This document shows positions 27,064 to 35,732 of a stretch of 64,000 nt of DNA, one piece after another. Source of the DNA: Odoribacter sp. (lineage in GTDB: Bacteria; Bacteroidota; Bacteroidia; Bacteroidales; Prolixibacteraceae); assembly GCA_013824715.1 (NCBI GenBank), contig PNOH01000011.1:1-64000 (forward strand). Direction: 5' to 3'. A program made the position numbers and the translations under genes. The notes under the pieces are model-generated. The model saw nothing but the letters and a program-made list of their open reading frames with translations. It was not told where the DNA came from and did no database searches. The first letter of the stretch is position 1, and each line of letters starts with the position of its first letter.

Positions 27064-28156
27064 TTTCCTGAATTGATTTTCTGTAAATACTAAGATGACC
27101 GGCTGTTTCCCTTACCAAACGCTGAACGGCCAGTCCATGTTTCAGATCGGGAACAAAAGTTTTGGTATCGTTACCGGTCAGGAAAATATAATGGGCATGA
27201 ATCATTGAGCGCAGCCATCCGGGAGGAACATGACCGGAAGGAAAACTGGTTATTGGTACGTAATTGCTGCCTACAACCTGACGCGTCCATTGCCCGGTTT
27301 CTTCCAGATAATATTCGAAATAATCAACCGAATGCGATGAGTACCGCAGCATTCCTTTTTCGGCATAGATTTCGAGTGTGACCAAATCGCCCGTTCCTGA
27401 ACTGATGCGGCTCGCCGACAGGATTCCGGCTGCCTTATTTTCAGGATTAACCAGGGTTAACGAACTAAATAAATCCGAATCTTCAGGAACATCGTCAAAA
27501 CTTCCGGCCTGAAAAGCGCTGGTAATTTGAAGGTTTTCGCCCAGGAAAGCCATCAGCAAACTGATTCCGTGCGAACCCAGATCGGCCATAGCGCCGCCAT
27601 CGGGAGCCGGAGTTAAACGGCTTGCCCGTTTGTCGCGGTACGATTGCTGCAAATAATCGCCATGGTAATATTTCAGGTCAAAATGAATGGGGTTTCCGAG
27701 TTTTCCTGAATTCCAGAAGGCCAATGCTTCTCTGACCGATGCCGTTTGCAAATACTGAAAACCAACCTGAATTTGCTTTCCTGTTTCAGCGGTAAGCAAT
27801 GCCATTTGGTGTTCTTCTTCCAGAGTGGTACAGACAGGCTTTTCCAGATAAATCCGGGTAACCGATGGCATTTCGAGCGCTAGTTTCAGGTGGTCAAAAT
27901 GGACTTTATTTGGGCCCAATATCAGGACAGTATTGATTTTCGGATTGGACTTGAATTCATCAAGCATTATTGATTTCCGGAATCCGAACCTGGCAGCAAA
28001 GGCATCACGGCTTTCTTTCCGGGCCGAACAAACCGCTTCAAACTCAATTTCAGGAACTTCAGGATAGAAATACTTGAGTGAATTAAGTGCATACGCATGT
28101 GACCGGGCAATTCCTCCTGCGCCTAAAAATCCAATAACCATTTTTTCTGAAACCAT
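27050..28156 (-). CDS. Gfo/Idh/MocA-family oxidoreductase
   Basis: 368 aa (start at 28156, or five codons later). The Rossmann start VIGFLGAGGIARSHAYALN binds NAD(P). YLEKPVCTTLEEE gives the EKP motif near residue 100, with the GGAMADLGSHGISLL region carrying the catalytic His. The C-terminal half is the substrate-binding beta sheet. Substrate is unknown, likely a sugar or polyol. It overlaps malQ by 14 nt, linking it to glucan metabolism. Divergent from the PAS gene with 15 bp between the longest frames. Confidence 0.88.
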   Translation of the reverse strand: MVSEKMVIGFLGAGGIARSHAYALNSLKYFYPEVPEIEFEAVCSARKESRDAFAARFGFRKSIMLDEFKSNPKINTVLILGPNKVHFDHLKLALEMPSVTRIYLEKPVCTTLEEEHQMALLTAETGKQIQVGFQYLQTASVREALAFWNSGKLGNPIHFDLKYYHGDYLQQSYRDKRASRLTPAPDGGAMADLGSHGISLLMAFLGENLQITSAFQAGSFDDVPEDSDLFSSLTLVNPENKAAGILSASRISSGTGDLVTLEIYAEKGMLRYSSHSVDYFEYYLEETGQWTRQVVGSNYVPITSFPSGHVPPGWLRSMIHAHYIFLTGNDTKTFVPDLKHGLAVQRLVRETAGHLSIYRKSIQENGKK

Positions 28157-28189
28157 CGAATATACATTTGTTTGGAAATATCAAAATTA

Positions 28190-29434
28190 ATGGATTTAGC
28201 GAGAGTTGCGAGGATAAATTTCAATAGATTCGGGAAAAGACTTTCAACAGGTAAAAAAGTTGCAATTATGAATACATTCAGAAATGTTGCAAAAACAATA
28301 TTAAATGCTTTGAAATTAAAGCCAGACCGACATACTGCAAGTATTGAGGAGGATATCACCGAGCGCAAACAAGCAGAAGAAGCGTTGGAAAAGAGCCGAA
28401 ACTTGCTTGCAGAGTCCCAAAGAATAGGAAACGTTGGTGGTTGGGAATTTAATATTGATACTAAGGAGGTGATATGGACAGAAGAAGTTTTCCGCATCCA
28501 CGAAGTGGAGCAGCCCTATCGCTTGAATATTGAACAAGGAATCAATTTTTATACGCCGGAATCCAGACCGGTTATTGAACAAGCCGTACAACGTGCAATT
28601 GAATATGGAGAGCCGTTTGATGTAGAGTTGGAAATCATCACCGCCAAAGGCAATCTTTGCTCGGTTCATGCCATCGGCAAGGTGGATATGAAACAGCGCA
28701 GAGTCTTTAGCTTCTTCCAGGACATCACCGAACGTAAGCACACAGAAGAAAAATTGCGCTTATCTGAAGTGAAATTTTCCAATGCCTTCCACGTGGGTCC
28801 TGAAGGAATGACGATTACCCGAATCGCAGACGGCAAATTCATTGATGTCAACGAATCCTTTCTTGGGATGTTTGAATTCAGCCGCCAGGAGGTGATTGGA
28901 CACACATCTATGGAATTGAATTTGTGGATGCCTGAAGAACGCAAAAAACTGATAGAGCGACAACTTGAGTCGGGAGGGCTGCGAGAATATGAACTTCAGG
29001 CGCGGGCAAAATCAGGCAGGATCATAAATATCCTGTTCTCCTTAAAGCCGATAGAGCTGGAAGGCAAAACCCATCATTATATACAGCTTCTGGCTGCCGA
29101 AATCTGGCAATACATGGTTACTTCACAAACTCAGGTTACTAAAGAAGTTGTCGAAACCTGTGCGAAACAAATTGTTGAACTTAAAAAAGACTACTATTTC
29201 GATCTATTCGACCGTCAATCCCTGATGCAAAAGCAATTGCTAATTGCTCTGGCTTATAACGGCAATAACATTTTCTCAGCAACATATACCAAAAATAATA
29301 GGTTATCCACAGCTTCAACTACCCAAAAATCAGCGCTGGCTTTAATGGAAAGTGGAATTATAGACAAAACTGACAGTTCTTATTTTATCAGCGATCCTTT
29401 TTTCAAACGGTTTCTGCAAAATTGCGCCTCGTAG
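28190..29434 (+). CDS. PAS-domain protein with ATPase-like C-terminal segment (chimera)
   Basis: About 414 aa from the ATG at 28190; the open frame begins with TTG at 28172 and another ATG lies at 28268. Two PAS/PAC units are visible: VGGWEFNIDTKEVIWTEEVF followed by FFQDITERKHTEEKLR, and FSNAFHVGPEGMTITRIADG followed by VNESFLGMFEFSRQEVIGH. The N-terminus itself opens on a PAC end (EEDITERKQAEEALEKSR). After GKTHHY (near 29080) the protein changes to about 117 residues (IWQYMV, KKDYYFDLFDRQSLMQKQLL, STTQKSALALMESGIID, YFISDPFFKRFL). These resemble the C-terminal winged-helix part of archaeal-type AAA ATPases. No kinase or Walker motifs are present. It looks like an in-frame join of two gene pieces. 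Confidence 0.7.
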   Translation: MDLARVARINFNRFGKRLSTGKKVAIMNTFRNVAKTILNALKLKPDRHTASIEEDITERKQAEEALEKSRNLLAESQRIGNVGGWEFNIDTKEVIWTEEVFRIHEVEQPYRLNIEQGINFYTPESRPVIEQAVQRAIEYGEPFDVELEIITAKGNLCSVHAIGKVDMKQRRVFSFFQDITERKHTEEKLRLSEVKFSNAFHVGPEGMTITRIADGKFIDVNESFLGMFEFSRQEVIGHTSMELNLWMPEERKKLIERQLESGGLREYELQARAKSGRIINILFSLKPIELEGKTHHYIQLLAAEIWQYMVTSQTQVTKEVVETCAKQIVELKKDYYFDLFDRQSLMQKQLLIALAYNGNNIFSATYTKNNRLSTASTTQKSALALMESGIIDKTDSSYFISDPFFKRFLQNCAS

Positions 29435-29747
29435 CGTTACGCCTTGAAACGTAATTTCAAAAAATTCTATTTATTTACCTGTAAACCAGAGCGTTTTGAT
29501 CTGTGCTAAGCTTAACTTTTAGTTATATAACAAATGCTGTGGGTATTATAGTTATGTTCGGAGTGGCTTCATTTGTCATAGGTACCGGAATTTTCATTTT
29601 TTAAAACCTTATTTGTCAGAGGAACCTTAGTAGTAATGATTCGTGAATGTGAATTAGACCTAATTCCTCGTTTGAAATTTACTTTGTAGTCAGTAAAAAT
29701 TCGTACCCACACAAAACGTTACAGAACCTAACTTTTAGTCTCCTCTC
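29435..29747. other. Intergenic gap with a diverged repeat core
   Basis: No gene is supported in this 313-bp gap. Positions 29601-29634 (AAAACCTTATTT, then GGAACCTTAGTAGT) match the internal arms of the MITE-like element at 50119-50405. GTACCCACAC at 29703-29712 resembles the inner end of that element's terminal repeat. Most likely a decayed relative of the same element. Confidence 0.45.
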
Positions 29748-31292
29748 CTATTCCAACTCCAGAACTACTACCGATTTTCCAGGAATATTCACTTCCAGCT
29801 TATTATCAGAAAGCTTTTTCGCATTCCTAAACGAAACGGGTGCAACTGTTTCAGGTTTTTCGAAGGTATTTACTGAATTGAATGCAGCGGCAGTCAAAAT
29901 AGTTCCTGAATTAATTTTGCTGAACCCTTTGCCTGAAAGATTCACTTCAAGTTTAATCTCTTTGTTTGGGTTTAGATTGCTCAGGCTGATATGGATTTTG
30001 CCATTTTTATCAACCGAAGAAGAACTGACTATTGAGGGAATTTGATCGTTACCCAGTTTATAGTTTTCGCAAATCAGATTGGAAGGCAGCAAAGTTGCAT
30101 CCTGATGAACGGTAAACATTTTAAAAACATGATAAGTCGGGGTCAGCACCATTTTGTCTCCCTGTGTCAAAATCATGGCCTGCAATACATTCACAATCTG
30201 TGCAATGTTGGCCATTTTAACACGATCGGCATGTTTGTTCAGGATGTCGAGTGTGGTTGAAGCGATCAGGGCATCACGCATGGAGTTCTGCTGAAACAAA
30301 TGTCCGGGATTGGTTCCGGGTTCCACATCAGTCCAGATTCCCCACTCATCAACCAGCAAATCGACGCGTTTATCCTTATCATACTGGTCCATGATGGCCG
30401 AGTGTTTGCTTACCAATTCATCCATATACAAACCCTTTTTCAATCCTGAAAAATAGAGCTCTTCGCCAAAGCCTGTGGCAGCCGATTTATTGTTCCATCC
30501 CTCACCAGCAATAGTGTAATAATGCAACGACAAACCATCCATGTTGTTCCGGCCTTTTTCCATCATGACCTTGGTCCAGTTCAGGTCGCTACCGTTCGAG
30601 CCACAACCGATACGGTCGAATTTATTGCCACCGTACATTCTGGCGTAATTTGAATATTGCTTCATCAGGTCGGCATAATATTCCGGGGTCATATCTCCGC
30701 CGCAGCCCCAGCTTTCGTTTCCGATTCCGATAAACTTTACATTCCACGATTTTTCCCGGCCATTCTTCCGGCGAAGGTTTGCCATCGGAACATCATCATC
30801 CGAAGTCATGTATTCAATCCAGTCAACCATTTCACCAACGGTACCCGAACCCACATTGGCCGAAATGTAAGGATCGCAACCCAGCAATTCGCAAAGGTTA
30901 AGAAATTCGTTGGTGCCGAAACTGTTGTCTTCAACGGTTCCGCCCCAGAAAACATTTTTAATTTTCGGACGGTCGGCCAACGGACCGATTCCGTTTTTCC
31001 AATGATAAGTATCGGCAAAACAACCACCGGGCCAGCGAAGTACAGGGACTTTTAATGCCTGAAGGGCTTCAAGCAAATCTTTGCGGTACCCGTTCACATT
31101 CGGAATTGGTGAATCTTTTCCAACCCAGATTCCATCGTAAATGCAACGGCCCAGGTGTTCGGCAAACTGGCCGTAAATGTTTTTGTTGATCTGGGTTTTT
31201 CCTCCGGCAGCATCAATCGAAAGCACATTGATCTGTGCTTTTGTGACTAAAACAGAAATTAACAGAAAGAATATGACTGTAATTCTTTTCAT
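29748..31292 (-). CDS. Alpha-L-arabinofuranosidase, GH51
   Basis: 514 aa. Releases arabinofuranose from arabinan/arabinoxylan. The signal peptide ends VTKAQ, so it is exported to the periplasm or surface. GH51 marks: IYGQFAEHLGRCIYDGIWVG near residue 39, VLRWPGGCFADTYHW near 84, the acid/base Glu E193 in GIGNESWGCGG, and the nucleophile E316 in LLVDEWGIW. The last ~150 residues form the usual beta-sandwich. No SusC/D pair is nearby, so it is not in a classical polysaccharide utilisation locus. Confidence 0.95.
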   Translation of the reverse strand: MKRITVIFFLLISVLVTKAQINVLSIDAAGGKTQINKNIYGQFAEHLGRCIYDGIWVGKDSPIPNVNGYRKDLLEALQALKVPVLRWPGGCFADTYHWKNGIGPLADRPKIKNVFWGGTVEDNSFGTNEFLNLCELLGCDPYISANVGSGTVGEMVDWIEYMTSDDDVPMANLRRKNGREKSWNVKFIGIGNESWGCGGDMTPEYYADLMKQYSNYARMYGGNKFDRIGCGSNGSDLNWTKVMMEKGRNNMDGLSLHYYTIAGEGWNNKSAATGFGEELYFSGLKKGLYMDELVSKHSAIMDQYDKDKRVDLLVDEWGIWTDVEPGTNPGHLFQQNSMRDALIASTTLDILNKHADRVKMANIAQIVNVLQAMILTQGDKMVLTPTYHVFKMFTVHQDATLLPSNLICENYKLGNDQIPSIVSSSSVDKNGKIHISLSNLNPNKEIKLEVNLSGKGFSKINSGTILTAAAFNSVNTFEKPETVAPVSFRNAKKLSDNKLEVNIPGKSVVVLELE

Positions 31293-31418
31293 TTGGATTG
31301 GTTTTAATTGGTTTACTTCGATTTTAAAGTTCTGATCTCAAAAGAACAAAAATATAACTGTCTTTCAAACACTTTATTTTTTTAAACACAAAATAATGTT
31401 GTGTCCATATTGGAAGAA

Positions 31419-31665
31419 ATCGGATAGGAGAAACGGGATTGTTTCCCGTTTCGTCCTTCCACACTACCGTGCGTATTGTTCGGCATACGGCGGTTCCTTA
31501 ATTTACGCCATTCACTTTCCGATAATAATCCGTGAAGAACATGTATCCTGCCAGTTTTAAACGATCGTTAGAAGTATTTACGATGGGGCTATTGGCTAAT
31601 GGTTGGCAACTACCGTTTCACATAACGGACTTGCACCGTCAAGTTATTCGCCATGCACGGCGCAC
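31419..31665 (-). other. ORF-less, internally deleted group II intron (class C-like)
   Basis: Read on the minus strand: 31665 begins GTGCGCCGTGCATGG, like a group II intron 5' end, with GACGGTGCAAGTCCG soon after (domain I). 31496-31463 forms a domain-V-like hairpin (GAACCGCCGTATG...CGCACGG). 31452-31430 (GAAACGGGA, loop, TCCCGTTTC) is a domain-VI-like hairpin with CCTATCCGAT and an unpaired A at 31425. Total 247 nt, with no reverse transcriptase frame. It lies directly after the T-run of the tRNA-Lys terminator hairpin, the preferred target type of class C introns. It may also be a splicing-dead remnant. The rest of 31293-31717 holds no gene. Confidence 0.6.
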
Positions 31666-31670
31666 AACAA

Positions 31671-31703
31671 AAAGCTCTGCAATCAATTCGATTACAGAGC
31701 TTT
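31671..31703 (-). terminator. Rho-independent terminator of tRNA-Lys
   Basis: AAAGCTCTG (31671-31679) pairs perfectly with CAGAGCTTT (31695-31703) over a 15-nt loop. On the minus strand it is followed by a T-run and by the intron 5' end six nucleotides later. It lies 14 nt after the tRNA. Confidence 0.85.
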
Positions 31704-31717
31704 ATAATTTCAAAAAG

Positions 31718-31790
31718 TGACCCAGCTGGGATTCGGACCCAGGACCCCATCCTTAAAAGGGATGTGCTCTACCAACTGAGCTACTGAGTC
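31718..31790 (-). tRNA. tRNA-Lys (anticodon UUU)
   Basis: 73 nt on the minus strand from 31790. Acceptor stem GACTCAG pairs with CTGGGTC (one G-U), discriminator A. The D arm has AGCTCAGTTGGTAGAGC, the anticodon loop is CTTTTAA flanked by ATCCC/GGGAT, and the T arm CTGGG-TTCGAAT-type loop is GTCCGAATCC. CCA is not encoded, as usual in Bacteroidota. Confidence 0.96.
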
Positions 31791-31824
31791 ATCCTTATCT
31801 GCTTTTGTTTTTCAAAAGCGGTTG

Positions 31825-31856
31825 CAAAAATATGTTTTTAATATTAAACTATCAAT
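31825..31856 (-). promoter_or_regulatory. Promoter of tRNA-Lys
   Basis: Minus strand: ATTG (31856-31853), a one-mismatch -33 box, a 20-bp spacer and TATTTTTG (31832-31825), a perfect -7 box, 35 nt before the tRNA 5' end. The remainder of the 31791-32096 gap is AT-rich with no gene and no clear promoter for the rightward operon. Confidence 0.7.
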
Positions 31857-32096
31857 ATTATATGGAACAAATTCATATAAAAAATATATCGCATTGAAAT
31901 TCAATAATAACCAAACAAATTTTGAATTTCAAAATCAACTAACCAAAACTTTGTGGTCCATTTTTTTAATAGATCAAGTATAAATAATATTCCTTCTTTA
32001 AACAATTTTCTATTTTCGCTCAATCTATTTCGAAACAAAAAATAGAAGTCGTAACTTTATACAAAATCGGAATATAATCCGTTTTTATACTAAAAT

Positions 32097-33224
32097 ATGG
32101 ATATGAATATTCAAATGGTTGACTTGTACGGGCAGTACTTTAAAATAAAAGATGAAATTGATCAGGAAATGAACCAGGTTATTCGTTCTTCTGTATTTGT
32201 AAAAGGAGGAAAGGTACTTGAATTTGAAGATAATCTGAAAAAATATCTCGATGTTGAGCATGTAATCACCTGCGGAAACGGAACGGATGCCCTCCAGATT
32301 GCGATGATGGCTTTAAACTTAAATGAAGGAGATGAAGTGATAACTGCTCCTTTTACCTTTGTTTCGACACTCGAAGTTCTGGCTCTTATGAAATTAAAGC
32401 CTGTTTTGGTGGACGTTGATCCGAATAACTTTAACATCAGGCCAGAGTTGGTCAGTAGCCATATCGACCACTTAACCAAAGCCATTATTCCTGTTCACCT
32501 TTTCGGACAATGTGCCGATATGGAATCGCTTAATCAGATTGCCTTGGAGAATAACCTTTTTATTATTGAAGATGCCTGTCAGGCCCTGGGAACCGAATAT
32601 ATTTTCAAAAATGGCATGGTAGCCAAAGCAGGTACAATTGGAGATATAGCCTGCAATTCGTTTTTCCCAACTAAAAATCTGGGCGCTTTTGGCGATGGCG
32701 GGGCGCTCTTCACTAACAACAATGAGCTTGCCCAAACCATGCGTTCAATCGCCAATCATGGCATGGGCAACCGGTATTATTATCAGCAAATTGGGATGAA
32801 CTCTAGACTGGACGCCCTTCAGGCAGCAATTTTGGATGTGAAACTTAAATACCTCGACCAGTATGTTCAGGCACGACAGTCGGCAGCAGAATTTTACGAC
32901 CGTGAGCTTGCTGCAATACAGGAAATATCAATCCCGGCAAGGGTTTCATTCAGTTCTCATAGTTTTCATCAATACACCATAAAAGTACCAAAAAGAAGAA
33001 ATGAGCTGCAAAGATTCCTTCATTCAAAAGGAATTCCATGTATGGTTTATTATCCGTTGCCCCTTCATCTTCAGGAGGCATACCAATATCTGGGTTACCG
33101 TAAAGGTGATTTTCCGGTTGCAGAGGAACTTTCGGAACAAGTGTTATCTTTGCCCATGCACACCGAATTGACCGACGAAGAATTGAATTATATCATAGCG
33201 GCCATCCGGGAATTTTTCAGCTAA
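32097..33224 (+). CDS. DegT/DnrJ/EryC1-family sugar aminotransferase
   Basis: 375 aa. PLP-dependent transamination of a nucleotide-linked keto-sugar. PLP lysine K193 is in [14 protein letters not shown]; the D159 of [10 protein letters not shown] and the [11 protein letters not shown] phosphate-binding segment near residue 61 complete the site. Together with the next two genes it forms the amino-, acetyl- and dehydrogenase set known from UDP-2,3-diacetamido-uronic acid synthesis (WbpE/WlbC-like). The stop overlaps the next ATG by one base. First gene of a four-gene operon. Confidence 0.9.
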   Translation: MDMNIQMVDLYGQYFKIKDEIDQEMNQVIRSSVFVKGGKVLEFEDNLKKYLDVEHVITCGNGTDALQIAMMALNLNEGDEVITAPFTFVSTLEVLALMKLKPVLVDVDPNNFNIRPELVSSHIDHLTKAIIPVHLFGQCADMESLNQIALENNLFIIEDACQALGTEYIFKNGMVAKAGTIGDIACNSFFPTKNLGAFGDGGALFTNNNELAQTMRSIANHGMGNRYYYQQIGMNSRLDALQAAILDVKLKYLDQYVQARQSAAEFYDRELAAIQEISIPARVSFSSHSFHQYTIKVPKRRNELQRFLHSKGIPCMVYYPLPLHLQEAYQYLGYRKGDFPVAEELSEQVLSLPMHTELTDEELNYIIAAIREFFS

Positions 33225-33805
33225 TGGAAACAACTTATTTTGCCCACGAAACCGCGGTAATAGACCCTGGTTGCCAAATTGGCGAAGAAACCAGAATCTG
33301 GCACTTTTCACACATCATGACAAACTGTTTCATTGGCCAACAATGCTCAATCGGACAGAATGTGGTTATTTCGCCGGAAGTTCGAATTGGAAACCGGGTT
33401 AAAATCCAGAATAATGTTTCGGTTTACACCGGCGTGATTTGTGAAGATGATGTCTTTCTCGGGCCATCAGCAGTGTTTACCAATGTAATCAATCCCAGAA
33501 GTGCGGTAAGCCGCAAAGATGAATTTAAACCAACATTAGTGAAGAAAGGCGCAACCATTGGGGCCAATTCAACAATTATATGTGGCATAACGATTGGGAA
33601 ATATGCATTTGTTGGCGCTGGGGCTGTTGTTACGAAAAATATTCCTGATTATGCCCTCGTTGTGGGTAATCCTGCCAGGCAAACCGGATGGATGAGCGAA
33701 TATGGCCATAAATTAAATTTCAATTCAGTGGGAATGGCTGTTTGTCCTGAAAGTCAGGAACAATACCAGTTCGAAAATGGAAAAGTGTCAAAAATAAAAG
33801 CTTGA
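33224..33805 (+). CDS. Hexapeptide-repeat sugar N-acetyltransferase (WbpD/WlbB-like)
   Basis: 193 aa. A left-handed beta-helix acyltransferase with imperfect hexapeptides ([63 protein letters not shown]). It fits enzymes that N-acetylate the 3-amino group of UDP-GlcNAc(3NH2)A. The C-terminal [14 protein letters not shown] end is typical of WbpD/WlbB relatives. Starts on the stop codon of the aminotransferase and is followed by the oxidoreductase 7 nt later. Confidence 0.88.
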   Translation: METTYFAHETAVIDPGCQIGEETRIWHFSHIMTNCFIGQQCSIGQNVVISPEVRIGNRVKIQNNVSVYTGVICEDDVFLGPSAVFTNVINPRSAVSRKDEFKPTLVKKGATIGANSTIICGITIGKYAFVGAGAVVTKNIPDYALVVGNPARQTGWMSEYGHKLNFNSVGMAVCPESQEQYQFENGKVSKIKA

Positions 33806-33812
33806 AACTATT

Positions 33813-34847
33813 ATGTCAGCAGAAAAAATAATACGGTTTGCAGTCATTGGACAAGGGCATATCGGCAAACGACATTCAGAAATGGTGCTACGGAACCCAC
33901 AAACCGAACTGGTCGCTGTTTGCGATATACTTTCTCCGGAAGAATGTAAAACTTCATATAATGGCATTCCGTTTTACCCATCGATTGACGAATTACTTGA
34001 AAAAGAAACCAGTCTGGATGTAATAAATATCTGCACTCCAAATGGATTACATGCAGAAATGGCTGTCAAGGCCCTTGAAAAGGGATTGCATGTGGTGGTT
34101 GAGAAGCCAATGGCTTTGACCAAAACCGATGCTGAACGAATCGTTTTTAAGTCGTTGGAGAAACATAAAATTGTTTTCTGCGTGATGCAAAACAGATATT
34201 CCCCGCCATCAGTCTGGCTAAAAAGTGTGATGGATCAAAACTTGCTAGGGGAACTGTTTCATGTACAGATTAATTGCTACTGGAACCGCGACGAACGTTA
34301 TTACACCCATCAAAACTGGCATGGAGATCAGCAACTTGATGGCGGCACACTATTTACACAATTCTCTCATTTCATCGACATCATGTACTGGTTGTTTGGC
34401 GATATTAAAAATATCAGCGGACAATTCAGGGATTTTAATCATCAGTCTTTAACCGATTTTGAAGATACGGGTATTGTCAATTTTGAGTTTGTAAAGCAGG
34501 GAATTGGTACTTTGAATTATTCCACTTCCATTTACCATGAAAATCTGGAAAGCAGTCTGACTATTATTGGCGAAAAAGGAACTATCAAAGTAGCTGGCCA
34601 GTATATGAACGAAGTAACATACTGCAACATTAAAAACTACCAGATGCCTGAACTGGAAGCCAGTGCGCCGCCTAACGATTACGGACTTTACAAAGGGTCG
34701 GCCCAAAACCATCATTTGGTTATTCAAAACGTGGTGGACACCATTATCGGCCTTCAACCTATGAGTACAAATGCGCTTGAAGGTTTGAAAATTGTAGATA
34801 TTATCGAACGGATTTATGCGGTCAGAAACCAGGTATGGAAAAAATAA
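33813..34847 (+). CDS. Gfo/Idh/MocA dehydrogenase (WbpB/WlbA-like)
   Basis: 344 aa. The Rossmann start FAVIGQGHIGKRHSEMV binds NAD; HVVVEKPMALTKTDAE carries the EKP motif. WLKSVMDQNLLGELFHVQIN and the WNRDERYYTHQNWHGD plus LDGGTLFTQFSHFID (catalytic His) segments match UDP-N-acetylglucosaminuronate 3-dehydrogenases. In that pathway it produces the 3-keto sugar that the neighbouring aminotransferase consumes. The ATG of the next gene overlaps its end by 13 nt. Confidence 0.88.
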   Translation: MSAEKIIRFAVIGQGHIGKRHSEMVLRNPQTELVAVCDILSPEECKTSYNGIPFYPSIDELLEKETSLDVINICTPNGLHAEMAVKALEKGLHVVVEKPMALTKTDAERIVFKSLEKHKIVFCVMQNRYSPPSVWLKSVMDQNLLGELFHVQINCYWNRDERYYTHQNWHGDQQLDGGTLFTQFSHFIDIMYWLFGDIKNISGQFRDFNHQSLTDFEDTGIVNFEFVKQGIGTLNYSTSIYHENLESSLTIIGEKGTIKVAGQYMNEVTYCNIKNYQMPELEASAPPNDYGLYKGSAQNHHLVIQNVVDTIIGLQPMSTNALEGLKIVDIIERIYAVRNQVWKK

Positions 34848-35374
34848 ATTCAGCAATTTGTTATAAATGGTATGCGCTTTACGTAAAATCCAGAGCCGAA
34901 AAAAAAGCACATGCTGAGTTACAATTCAAAGAAATAGAGACTTTCCTGCCCCTTCAGCGCAGACTCCGGCAGTGGAGCGACCGAAAAAAATGGGTGGAAA
35001 TGCCACTCATCCCCGGATATTTATTTGTCAGGATCAGCCGGAAAGAGCATGATTCAGTATTACAATCTAATTTCATTGTGAACTTCATCAAATTTGAAGG
35101 TGCCGCCGCCGTAATACCGGATAATCAGATTGATTATCTGAAACTGATGCTCAAACAGGAAAATCCCGATATCGAAATCACTTACGAAACCTTCGCCTAC
35201 GGACAGATGATTGAAGTTATTTCCGGACCTTTAATCGGGTTACACGGAAAACTGGTTCGAATTAAGGGTAAAAACAAGGTAGCCATTGAACTAGAACAAA
35301 TTGGTTATTCTGTTATGGTAGAGATGTTAGCAGAAAATATCCGGTTTTCCGGGAATAAAGAAATGTGCAGATAA
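34835..35374 (+). CDS. UpxY-like NusG-family transcription antiterminator
   Basis: 179 aa. An N-terminal NGN domain (WYALYVKSRAEKKAHAELQ, ETFLPLQRRLRQWSDRKKW, LIPGYLFVRIS) is followed by a C-terminal KOW-type segment (GQMIEVISGPLIGLHGKLVR). In Bacteroidota such NusG paralogues allow transcription through polysaccharide loci and are normally the first gene. Here it is the last of a four-gene operon, and downstream there is only a decayed 358-bp stretch. It may have lost, or never had, its polysaccharide locus. Confidence 0.9.
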   Translation: MEKINSAICYKWYALYVKSRAEKKAHAELQFKEIETFLPLQRRLRQWSDRKKWVEMPLIPGYLFVRISRKEHDSVLQSNFIVNFIKFEGAAAVIPDNQIDYLKLMLKQENPDIEITYETFAYGQMIEVISGPLIGLHGKLVRIKGKNKVAIELEQIGYSVMVEMLAENIRFSGNKEMCR

Positions 35375-35732
35375 AGGATGACCTACAACTTTCAGTAACT
35401 TAACTCCTTGAAAAAACAAGACGAGTTTGTTGTTGTGATTATCCGCTCGCATCATAGCAGGCAAATCAAACGGACTGGAAATAACCCAATGTCAGGTTAA
35501 AAGGGCTTGAATTATTGAAAAGTCAGATAAAAACAAGCGATCTGAAACAATACGAAGCGGTATTGGCCCTACGATTTCCTGGAATCGGGAAGACAATCGT
35601 CGAATTCAACTTTTTTGATCATTATCAGTCCGCCAGCATTGCCGTTCACCGAAAACGGAGAGCGCATTACCTCCAATTTACAAAACCTTAAATCGAAAGA
35701 AGGCGACAATCTGGTACTTATTCCTTTTTTTA
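35375..35732. other. Gene-free, decayed-looking 358-bp stretch
   Basis: No intact gene. Two partial frames can be read on the + strand: KQYEAVLALRFPGIGKTIVE with FNFFDHYQSA, and later, in another frame, LPFTENGERITSNLQNLKSK to a stop near 35752. They look like pieces of former coding sequence with frameshifts. I cannot name the original family. Confidence 0.4.

Noticed and set aside
31532-31720. 62-codon + strand frame near tRNA-Lys
   Set aside because: Antisense to the intron-like RNA and running into the tRNA terminator; no protein features.
31419-31790. Integrative element using tRNA-Lys as attachment site
   Set aside because: No integrase, no direct repeat of the tRNA 3' end, and the adjacent sequence is better explained as a group II intron remnant.
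33838-34910. Several 60-150 codon frames overlapping the diamino-sugar genes
   Set aside because: All lie within well-supported genes in other frames or on the other strand.
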